From: DATLYB01 sp964502525
Lineage (GTDB): Bacteria; Bacteroidota; Bacteroidia; Chitinophagales; CAIOSU01
NCBI GenBank assembly: GCA_964502525.1
Contig: CAZCXH010000031.1
Coordinates: forward strand, 1-37,454
Direction of reading: 5' to 3'
Length of the DNA stretch: 37,454 nucleotides
The first letter of the stretch is position 1. Every line of letters starts with the position of its first letter. The position numbers and the translations under genes are program-made. Shown here in pieces: positions 1-6,842 of this stretch. Below the pieces are notes generated by a model that ran no database searches, was not told the origin of the DNA, and was given only the letters and a program-made list of their open reading frames with translations.

Positions 1-2
1 AT

Positions 3-56
3 AAACAAATAGCCGAAGCCGTCCACCGCATCCGCAAGAGCTATGGCAGCAAATAG
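3..56 (+). CDS. C-terminal tail of an antitoxin-like protein (5' end outside window)
   Basis: The only frame that runs smoothly from the window edge gives 17 residues ending KSYGSK and then TAG. It overlaps the ATG at 43 of a PIN-domain start by 14 bases, the usual arrangement of an antitoxin gene with its PIN toxin. The charged, helical tail fits a small DNA-binding antitoxin. The family cannot be named from so little sequence; the assignment rests on the downstream PIN start. Confidence 0.45.
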   Translation, partial: KQIAEAVHRIRKSYGSK

Positions 57-204
57 CTACGTGCTGGACACGCACGTTTGGATTTCGCTATTTCATAAGA
101 ACAGAAAGGAAAACCTGATTGACGCGCTCATCGAGAAAGACCTGATTATCGTGAGCGCGGAACAACAATCTATTTCATCCAATTTGACAGAGCCAAACCT
201 TTAA
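43..204 (+). pseudogene. PIN-domain toxin, N-terminal fragment only
   Basis: The ATG at 43 opens a 53-codon frame. Its first 42 or so residues look like the start of a PIN ribonuclease (TIGR00305-type toxin): YVLDTHVWISLF holds the first acidic metal ligand (Asp9), followed by helix 1 and strand 2 (DLIIVSAEQQ). A PIN toxin of this type is normally about 130-140 residues. The similarity stops near base 168 and the frame then reads unrelated sequence to a TAA at 202-204. The remaining acidic residues of the active site are absent, so this piece cannot be an active nuclease. It directly abuts the tail of a different PIN gene on the other strand. Confidence 0.6.
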
Positions 205-403
205 TCCGATTAAAATGGGCGGTGTTGTTTGATATGAGTTGCAAATTGCTGGACAACGCAATCCCGGCAATCAATGTGTCCGTATGCCCGATTTCCCTGC
301 CCTTCTTCCGAAGCCTCGCTTGTATCCGGGCGGCTTCCTTTGCAGACCGCAGGGTTAGCGGAATCACCCTATTGAGTTTTACAAATCCGTTGAAAGAATC
401 GAA
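170..403 (-). pseudogene. VapC-like PIN toxin, C-terminal fragment only
   Basis: On the minus strand an open stretch of 77 codons ends at a TAG (170-172). It reads like the second half of a VapC toxin: a helix rich in Arg/Lys (RIQARLRKKG), then IGHTDTLIAGIAL with the conserved Asp pair region, then LQLISNNTAHFNRI and GLALSNW, the usual VapC ending. The first half, including the first catalytic Asp, is missing. The homologous frame begins immediately after the rpoD stop (404-406), so its 5' end has been cut off exactly there. A GTG at 365-367 could start 65 residues, but no working toxin would result. Its intact 3' end faces the truncated + strand PIN fragment. Confidence 0.65.
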
Positions 404-1276
404 TCACTCACCGAGGTAAGTGCGCAGTGATTTGGAGGTAGTGGTTTTTCTCAGCCTTCTCAGCGAACGTTCTTTAATCTGCCTGACTCTTTCGCGAGTG
501 AGGTTGAATTTTTTTCCGATCTCCTCCAGCGTCATGTGGATTTCCCCGCGCAGGCCGAAGTAGCATGAAACAATCTCCGCATCTCTTTTAGGTAATACCG
601 CCATGGCTTTTTTAATTTCCATTTTCAGGGATTCCTTCATCATTTCTTTATGAGAGCCGGAAGCGTCATCATCCTGGATGATGTCATAAAGGCTGCTTTC
701 CTCGTCTTCGTCTCTCGAAATAGGCGCATCCATGGACACATGCTTATGGGCGCTGCGGATGATATCGTCAATTTCCCTTTTGTTGATTTTCAGGATTTCC
801 TCCAATTCTTCGTTGCTCGGCTCGCGCTGGTACTTCTGCTCAAACTCAAACATGGCGCGGGTGATCCTGTTGTAGGAGCCTACTTTATTCAAAGGCAACC
901 TGATGATTCGCGACTGCTCCACCAAAGCCTGCAACACTGACTGGCGGATCCACCAAACGGCATAGGAAATGAATTTAAAGCCGCGGGTTTCATCAAACTT
1001 CTGGGCGGCTTTGATTAAGCCAAGATTACCTTCGTTAATGAGGTCGCTGAGTTGCAATCCCTGGTTCTGGTATTGCTTTGCCACTGAAACCACAAAACGC
1101 AGGTTGGCTTTCACCATTTTCTCCAACGCCATGGGGTCGCCATCACGAACCCTTTTTGCCAACGCAACCTCCTGATCGTCAGTCAGAAGCGGCTCTTTTG
1201 CAATTTCCTGCAAGTATTTCTCTAATGAGTAGTTGTCTCTTTGGGTGATGTGATTCGTGATCTTCAGTTGCCTCAT
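404..1276 (-). CDS. rpoD: RNA polymerase primary sigma factor (SigA/RpoD family)
   Basis: This 290-residue protein is the housekeeping sigma-70 of Bacteroidota, which lacks the long region 1.1 of proteobacterial RpoD. Visible parts are region 1.2 (residues 18-45), region 2 (55-120, with NLRFVVSVAKQYQ, SDLINEGNLGLIKA, and the -10 recognition helix FKFISYAVWWIRQSV), region 3 (about 125-205) and region 4 (220-285, with the helix-turn-helix MTLEEIGKKFNLTRERVRQIKER that reads the -33 element). The ATG at 1276 gives the standard MRQLKITNHIT start of the family. The stop is followed at once by a VapC fragment. Its expected promoter specificity (TTTG / TAnnTTTG) matches sites found in this window. 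Confidence 0.97.
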   Translation of the reverse strand: MRQLKITNHITQRDNYSLEKYLQEIAKEPLLTDDQEVALAKRVRDGDPMALEKMVKANLRFVVSVAKQYQNQGLQLSDLINEGNLGLIKAAQKFDETRGFKFISYAVWWIRQSVLQALVEQSRIIRLPLNKVGSYNRITRAMFEFEQKYQREPSNEELEEILKINKREIDDIIRSAHKHVSMDAPISRDEDEESSLYDIIQDDDASGSHKEMMKESLKMEIKKAMAVLPKRDAEIVSCYFGLRGEIHMTLEEIGKKFNLTRERVRQIKERSLRRLRKTTTSKSLRTYLGE

Positions 1277-1370
1277 CCGTCTCGTTGTTTAGGTTCGAGT
1301 TTTTACGGAATGATGCCTGATTGGTTGCGATTTGCTACGAAAACTCGCTTAGAGACTGTTTAAAATTAAA

Positions 1371-1460
1371 AATAGAACGTAGATGACGCAGAAAAATAGG
1401 ATGACCACAGATAAAACAATCAGCGATTATCTGCACAATCCGCGTCATCAGCGTTCTATT
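1371..1460. repeat. 90-bp inverted-repeat intergenic element
   Basis: The arms 1371-1392 and 1439-1460 are complementary over 22 bases with three mismatches. The outer part is AATAGAACG and the inner part GATGACGC. The centre holds a second weak palindrome around ATAAAACAATCAGCGATTATC. The layout is that of a small dispersed non-coding element, not a terminator, as it has no T-tract. It lies between the divergent genes rpoD and kbl. Confidence 0.65.
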
Positions 1461-1481
1461 ATCATTCTGTTATTATGATTT

Positions 1482-1574
1482 AAGGGCAGTTCTAAAAATT
1501 GCTCTTTTTACGCCTCGCCCCAACCCTCTCCATCTGGAGAAGGAGTAAGTTGTTGAATTTTCAGAACTGCCCTT
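1482..1574. repeat. 93-bp inverted-repeat element enclosing a CCTCTCC/GGAGAGG hairpin
   Basis: The arms 1482-1500 and 1556-1574 pair over 19 bases with one mismatch (AAGGGCAGTTCT outer part). Between them, at about 1512-1545, sits a pyrimidine-rich palindrome of the same kind as those at 13407-13423 and inside uvrA at 24199-24215. The element ends 23 bases before the kbl start codon, so it displaces or forms part of the kbl leader. Together with the 1371-1460 repeat it fills most of the 321-base gap between rpoD and kbl. Confidence 0.6.
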
Positions 1575-1597
1575 TATCTATTTTTGGATGAAAAACC

Positions 1598-2794
1598 ATG
1601 TACACCAATATAAAATCCCGCCTTCAGCAGGAATTGGATGAAATCAAATCCTCCGGCCTTTACAAAACCGAACGCATCATCACCACTCCGCAGGGCGCGG
1701 AGATAAAAACCACCTCGGGCGCAACCGTTGTCAACTTTTGCGCGAATAATTATCTCGGATTGTCTGCCCATCCTAAGGTGATTGAGGCTGCGAAGAAAGC
1801 CATTGATACGCACGGCTACGGCATGTCGTCCGTTCGCTTCATCTGCGGAACGCAGGACATCCATAAGACACTTGAGAAAAAGATTGCTGATTTTCTCGGC
1901 ATGGAAGATTCCATTTTATACGCAGCCTGTTTTGACGCCAATGGCGGTGTGTTTGAGCCGCTCTTCAGCGAACAGGATGCGATTATTTCCGATGAGTTGA
2001 ACCATGCTTCCATTATTGACGGCATCCGCCTTTGCAAGGCGCAGCGCTTCCGCTACAAGCACAATGACATGAACGATTTGGAGGCAAAGCTGAAAGAGGC
2101 GCAACCGGCAAGGAGCAAGATCATCGTGACGGACGGTGTTTTTTCCATGGATGGAACGATTGCGCAATTGGACAAGATTTGTGATCTGGCGGATAAATAT
2201 GATGCGCTGGTGATGTCGGATGAATGTCATTCCACCGGCTTTATGGGCAAAACCGGCAGAGGAGTGCATGAGCATCGCGGAGTGATGGGAAGGGTTGACA
2301 TCATCACCGGCACACTCGGAAAAGCATTGGGAGGCGCGCTTGGCGGATTTGTGTCTGCGAGAAAAGAGATTGTGGAAATTTTGAGGCAACGCTCGCGCCC
2401 CTATCTTTTTTCAAACACGCTGGCGCCTGCAATCGTGGGCGCTTCCATCGCTGTGCTGGATATGCTTTCCGAAACAACCGCCCTTCGCGACAAGCTCGAA
2501 TGGAACACAAAATATTTCAGAGATAAAATGACAAAAGCGGGATTTGAAATAAAACCTGGCGGGCATCCCATTGTGCCTATCATGCTTTATGATGCCGCGC
2601 TCGCGCAAAAATTTGCCGAACATCTTTTAGAGAAGGGAATTTATGTTATCGGCTTTTTTTATCCCGTTGTTGCCAAAGGGCAGGCGCGCATCCGCGTTCA
2701 GGTTTCAGCGGTGCATGAGAAGCATCATTTGGATAAAGCGGTGAAGGCATTCTCGGAAGTAAAGCAGGAACTGATGGTTGGATCAGCAAGTTAA
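1598..2794 (+). CDS. kbl: Glycine C-acetyltransferase (2-amino-3-ketobutyrate CoA ligase)
   Basis: This 398-residue PLP enzyme of the alpha-oxoamine synthase family cleaves 2-amino-3-oxobutyrate with CoA to glycine and acetyl-CoA, the second step of threonine degradation. The length matches the family. The PLP lysine is Lys242 in TGTLGKALGG. Other cofactor contacts are visible: the CFDANGG loop (111-117), NHASIIDG with His136, and DECHSTGFMG with Asp208. Kbl is separated from its paralogues (BioF, HemA, SPT) by overall agreement with Kbl at the N-terminus (SGLYKTER...TPQG) and the C-terminus (GFFYPVV). No threonine dehydrogenase lies next to it; the gene stands alone with repeats on both sides. 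Confidence 0.93.
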   Translation: MYTNIKSRLQQELDEIKSSGLYKTERIITTPQGAEIKTTSGATVVNFCANNYLGLSAHPKVIEAAKKAIDTHGYGMSSVRFICGTQDIHKTLEKKIADFLGMEDSILYAACFDANGGVFEPLFSEQDAIISDELNHASIIDGIRLCKAQRFRYKHNDMNDLEAKLKEAQPARSKIIVTDGVFSMDGTIAQLDKICDLADKYDALVMSDECHSTGFMGKTGRGVHEHRGVMGRVDIITGTLGKALGGALGGFVSARKEIVEILRQRSRPYLFSNTLAPAIVGASIAVLDMLSETTALRDKLEWNTKYFRDKMTKAGFEIKPGGHPIVPIMLYDAALAQKFAEHLLEKGIYVIGFFYPVVAKGQARIRVQVSAVHEKHHLDKAVKAFSEVKQELMVGSAS

Positions 2795-2811
2795 GCTGAT
2801 ACCGGTTATAT

Positions 2812-2999
2812 TAGACCTCTTTCATAATTCAATTATTCCACCCCCTCACTCCCCCGCACTCCCCCGCCAGCGGGGGATAATCCCACACGCAAAGCCGGTG
2901 TCTCATGACCAAATTGGCGTTCTCAAAGCACCTTCATCCTGGCTCACCCTTAATGCCTACATAATAACAAACCTCCTTGTGAATTATGAAAGAGGTCTA
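2812..2999. mobile_element. MITE-like element with 20-bp perfect terminal inverted repeats
   Basis: Bases 2812-2831 (TAGACCTCTTTCATAATTCA) are the exact reverse complement of 2980-2999. The 148 bases between them contain a C/G-rich patch (CCCCCGCCAGCGGGGG type hairpin near 2860-2877) and no convincing gene; the 83-codon frame that crosses it is low-complexity. Perfect ends on a short non-coding core suggest a non-autonomous transposable element or the relic of an insertion sequence. No clear target-site duplication is visible. The stretch 2795-3079 between kbl and the next gene holds nothing else. Confidence 0.6.
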
Positions 3000-3079
3000 T
3001 TGAAATTGAAGGCAAACCCCAAGAAATAGACAATGAGCAAAAGGCAAGAAGCAAATTGTCCTTTTTCAAAATGAGCCAG

Positions 3080-5836
3080 CTATTCTTTCACGACTTTCAG
3101 CATTACTGATCTATCGGAAGTGGACAGCTTCACCAAGTAGAGTCCGCGGGAGAAGGCTGAGATATCCATCCGGTGAATGGTGTTGCGCATCACTCTGCCG
3201 GGAATGTTGCTGACGGCAATTTCATTGCCCATCGCATTGAACAAAGCAATGTTCACTTCAGCGATGATATGCTTATGAAATTCAATATTAATAACTCCTT
3301 CGGTAGGGTTGGGATAGATGCCGATAGAGTTGAATACATCCGGATCATCGATTCCCACCGATACAGTATCCCTCACCACAACTGTTTTTGATTCGGAATT
3401 AAAACACTGGTTACTGTCAGTATAGCTATAGATGACCGTATGGGTGCCGATGCCCGCATCCGCAGGCGTGAAGTAATCACCGCTGACACCCTGACCGCTG
3501 AAGGTTCCCCCTGCCGGTGAGCCGGTGAGCATCACTGACGCTTCGTCAATAAAATACTCCGCTTCAAGCCCGCTGAAACTTACTGCCGGCAAAGGATGCA
3601 CAGTCACCGTCACGTAGTCAACATCCTGGTCGCCAAAGTTGTTTGAAACAGTTACGGAATAGGTAGTGGTTGCCGCAGGCGACACGGTGGTGGTGTCGGT
3701 CAGGGCGCCATTGCTCCAGGCATAATTTGATGCACCGGAAGCGGAGAGCACTGTGCTGGCGCCATTGCAGATAGCTGCGTCATTACCTGCATCAGCCACA
3801 ACAGTTCCGCTGATGACGCGTGTTTGCTTTGTCGCTATATTGGAACAACCGTTGCTGTCAGCATAGTTGTAGGTGATAAGGTATGTGCCGATGCCTGCAG
3901 AAGCGGGATCGAAAATGCTGCCTGTAACTCCCGGTCCGCTGAACGTGCCGCCAGCCGGCTGCCCGGTGAGCGTCATAACACCCTGGGAAATCTGGATAAT
4001 CGAATCGAGGCCGGTGAAGTCCACCTGCGGCAGGTCAAACACATAAGCTGAAACCGGTTCACGGCTGCTGACACATTCCATGGCCCCCGTTTCCACTTCC
4101 CAGTCGTAGAAATAATAATAGTAGCTGTTTCCGTAGGGCGAGCCGGTGAGCGAAAAAAGACCGCTGGTGGTGTAAGGATAGTTTACCCCGCTGCTCGACC
4201 TGCGCAAAGCGGGGCTTTCATAGCCGAAGGCAGCGATGTTGTCATTTTCATTGGTGCCAAGCTGAAGGTCGGTTCCCGGGGTGACGTTGAAATTCAGGTT
4301 CACGCGCGAGGAGCCGGCATTAATATAAACCGTTGTGTCGGCCAGCACGGTGCCGGAACTGTTCCGCAACTCAATGGTTCTGTTGGCGGCATCATCGGTA
4401 TAAACCAGCACTGAGCGGAGCGTGAAATTTGAAAAACAGTCGAAGATCACGTATCCGTTGTACTGCGTTCCGCTGAAATTTGATCCCTGGTGGTTATGTG
4501 GTTCGCTGAATGAAACAGCGCCTGCAACGCGGTTGATATTCTCCACATAATAATCCGTTGTGGTTTGCAGCAACGGGGTTTCAAAAGTCGAGCCGGTGTC
4601 AATCGGGATGCCGCCAACGGATGAAGCGTACCAATACAAATCACCGGTGCCTCCAGCGCTTAAAGTCAATGCGCCCTGCACACAGGATGAGTCGGGAATC
4701 GTATATGCGATTTCCGAAACCACATTTTGAATCACCACGGTGTCGGAAGCAGTTCCGCATTGGGAAGCGATTTCCACCCAGTAATTGCCCGGTTGCGTGA
4801 TGGTGATGCCGCGCGAGGTATCACCGGTTGACCACAGGTAGGCATCGGCAAGATTTGCAGAAAGATCCAGGCTTGAATTGTTGCACAGGTAAGGCTCACC
4901 CGCCACCGCAACTTCAGCCGTGGCGGAGCCGGCAGGCACCTGTTTGGTAAGCGTGAACGGGGTTGCCGTCCAGTTGTTGTTTTCATTTGATTCTAAAAAA
5001 TCATCATTGATGTCAACCTGCGCAACGATCCAGTAATCGCCATTGCATGTTCCGGGCGGAACGTTCACCCACATGCCATCGAGGCTTTCGCTGTAAATGT
5101 CGGTGTATCCCACGGAGATGCCTTGCTCGATGGGTGAGCAACTGTAGCTGCCTCCGCCCAGTCCGAAATTCGGGAAACTGCCGTTGGTCAAAACTGTTCC
5201 CCCGCCATAAGGCTGCTCCGAACGGCAATGTCCGTTATAGTAGCTGCATGTGCCGTAATCCATGAGGCAAAAGCCCAGTTTGGCTCCCTGGCCTACCAAC
5301 GGCCACTTCAAGGTGTCCGGTTCGCTGGGGTCGGCTCTGCGAAGAGTTAAATACACCCAGTCGTCCACATGATTGTGTCCATGAGTGGGATGATAAGTTT
5401 GCGAGCCTGCCCAGCGGTCATCATAGGTCATGGTTGCTCCGTTCTTTGTATAGATCCTCTGGTGCAGCAATTGCCGGGGCGCTGTGCCTGCCCATGGCGA
5501 AGGGCACGAGAAATTTCCTCCCGGGGCATAAAAGGTGTCGGTGCCGCACATGTAGTAGCCGGATCCCAGCACCGTGAATGCGCCATACCCGATGTTTGGC
5601 GTGGAGCTGGAAACACGCAGCCTGCCGTTATCCGCGCCATTGCCGGTCTGCGAATATTCCTTGGGGCCGCCAAGATAGCTTTGCATGGCAAGCCATGAGA
5701 TGGTGAGGTCGGGAAGCAGCGTGCACGTATCGGTGCCATCGGGACAATGGCATCCGGAAGCGTTGCTCACGCTGCACGGTTGCGCAAGAACAAGCACCGG
5801 CATTCCCATCAAAATAAAAATATAAACGTTTTTCAT
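3080..5836 (-). CDS. T9SS-exported lysyl-oxidase-like protein with Ig-like modules
   Basis: This 918-residue secreted protein starts with a signal peptide (residues 1-18, cleaved near LVLAQ). Residues 40-295 resemble lysyl oxidase (LOX), the copper amine oxidase that deaminates lysine side chains. His149, His152, His154 and His156 have the HxxHxHxH spacing of the LOX copper site. KLGFCLMD (Lys186) aligns with KASFCLED, which supplies the cofactor lysine. DIYSESLDGMW (Tyr248) aligns with DTYAADIDCQW, which supplies the cofactor tyrosine. NENNN closes the fold. Residues 300-830 hold Ig-like/PKD-like and adhesin-type repeats, including two copies of a LTGxPAGGTFSGxGV module. The last 85 residues are a type A T9SS sorting domain (IYPNPTEG...GLYLVKL). 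The likely role is secreted amine oxidation or matrix cross-linking; activity is inferred from the residues only. Confidence 0.85.
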   Translation of the reverse strand: MKNVYIFILMGMPVLVLAQPCSVSNASGCHCPDGTDTCTLLPDLTISWLAMQSYLGGPKEYSQTGNGADNGRLRVSSSTPNIGYGAFTVLGSGYYMCGTDTFYAPGGNFSCPSPWAGTAPRQLLHQRIYTKNGATMTYDDRWAGSQTYHPTHGHNHVDDWVYLTLRRADPSEPDTLKWPLVGQGAKLGFCLMDYGTCSYYNGHCRSEQPYGGGTVLTNGSFPNFGLGGGSYSCSPIEQGISVGYTDIYSESLDGMWVNVPPGTCNGDYWIVAQVDINDDFLESNENNNWTATPFTLTKQVPAGSATAEVAVAGEPYLCNNSSLDLSANLADAYLWSTGDTSRGITITQPGNYWVEIASQCGTASDTVVIQNVVSEIAYTIPDSSCVQGALTLSAGGTGDLYWYASSVGGIPIDTGSTFETPLLQTTTDYYVENINRVAGAVSFSEPHNHQGSNFSGTQYNGYVIFDCFSNFTLRSVLVYTDDAANRTIELRNSSGTVLADTTVYINAGSSRVNLNFNVTPGTDLQLGTNENDNIAAFGYESPALRRSSSGVNYPYTTSGLFSLTGSPYGNSYYYYFYDWEVETGAMECVSSREPVSAYVFDLPQVDFTGLDSIIQISQGVMTLTGQPAGGTFSGPGVTGSIFDPASAGIGTYLITYNYADSNGCSNIATKQTRVISGTVVADAGNDAAICNGASTVLSASGASNYAWSNGALTDTTTVSPAATTTYSVTVSNNFGDQDVDYVTVTVHPLPAVSFSGLEAEYFIDEASVMLTGSPAGGTFSGQGVSGDYFTPADAGIGTHTVIYSYTDSNQCFNSESKTVVVRDTVSVGIDDPDVFNSIGIYPNPTEGVINIEFHKHIIAEVNIALFNAMGNEIAVSNIPGRVMRNTIHRMDISAFSRGLYLVKLSTSDRSVMLKVVKE

Positions 5837-5974
5837 ATTAACATCGGGATAACAAGGGCTGACTGAAAACTCCGGTAAATTACGGGAAGTTTCTCATTCT
5901 TAACAAATAAGATTGCTCAGTGAGCGTAATATTGGCAAATAATTCTTCACTTCTGAACGATCAAACAAGACATT

Positions 5975-6814
5975 ATGAATCGCAAACACCGAATAATTGC
6001 CGTCCTGTTTTCCCTGCTTACCGGATATATCCTTTTTTCATCGAACTCAACTTTCGCGCCCGTGAGTCCCACCGGGCATACAGGCGCTCCGGGAGAATCC
6101 ACTTGCGCCACATGCCATGCCGGCATGCCCAACATGGGCACAGGAGGAATCGAATTTTTCGTTTCCGGCAGCGCATACGCGCCTGATTCTGTTTACACCC
6201 TCAGCCTTCGTGCGATTCACAACGGAAAAAACATCTATGGTTTTCAGGCTACCGCTCTCGACCTCAGCGATAATGCCGCAGGAACATTTGCAATTACCGA
6301 CAGCGTGAAAACTTTCTTCACCGAAAATACAACCATGAACAGAAGCTACGTGTCTCACTTCCATGCTTCCGACAATAAAGAATGGCATTTTGACTGGAAG
6401 GCGCCTGCGACAAACATCGGTCCTGTGGTTTTTTATTACGCCCTCAACATTGCGGATGCCTCGGGCGATGCCACCGGAGATTCAATCTATACCGGCAGCT
6501 TTACATTCCATCCTGATACCATCATTGACACGACCACGCTGATCCGGAATTTTTCATTACAGCCCGAAGTTGTCATATTCCCCAATCCTGTTTTTGACCG
6601 CGTCAATGTCAGGGTCACTGAGGAAGGGTTGCATCACATCGCGCTTATTGACGCAGCAGGAAGGATAGCCGTGCGCACGGCAATTCATGCAAACACAGGT
6701 GAAATAATCGGCATAGATGTGACAAATCAGCCTGCGGGATTGTATTTCTTAATAATTCAAACCGGAACGCAGATTGCCATGAAAAAGATCATGCTTGCCG
6801 GAGGCGTAATTTGA
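5975..6814 (+). CDS. Exported CxxCH reeler-type protein with T9SS C-terminal domain
   Basis: This 279-residue protein has an N-terminal signal/anchor segment (residues 6-22). GHTGAPGESTCATCHAG follows, where Cys44, Cys47 and His48 form a single CxxCH haem-c binding motif. Residues 55-175 form a beta-rich domain of the reelin N-terminal/choice-of-anchor V kind (YTLSLRAIH, GFQATALD, KEWHFDWKAP, VVFYYALNIAD). The final 80 residues are a T9SS sorting domain (VIFPNPVFDRVNV...PAGLYFLII). It is divergent from the lysyl-oxidase-like gene with a 138-base gap. It may be a surface mono-haem protein; haem attachment is inferred from the motif. Confidence 0.82.
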   Translation: MNRKHRIIAVLFSLLTGYILFSSNSTFAPVSPTGHTGAPGESTCATCHAGMPNMGTGGIEFFVSGSAYAPDSVYTLSLRAIHNGKNIYGFQATALDLSDNAAGTFAITDSVKTFFTENTTMNRSYVSHFHASDNKEWHFDWKAPATNIGPVVFYYALNIADASGDATGDSIYTGSFTFHPDTIIDTTTLIRNFSLQPEVVIFPNPVFDRVNVRVTEEGLHHIALIDAAGRIAVRTAIHANTGEIIGIDVTNQPAGLYFLIIQTGTQIAMKKIMLAGGVI

Positions 6815-6842
6815 TTCCTGCCAGCAGTCTGCGATTATATTT

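Noticed and set aside
2778..3029. 83-codon + strand frame after kbl
   Set aside because: It starts inside kbl and runs through the inverted-repeat element; the product is low-complexity (Pro-rich) and without motif.
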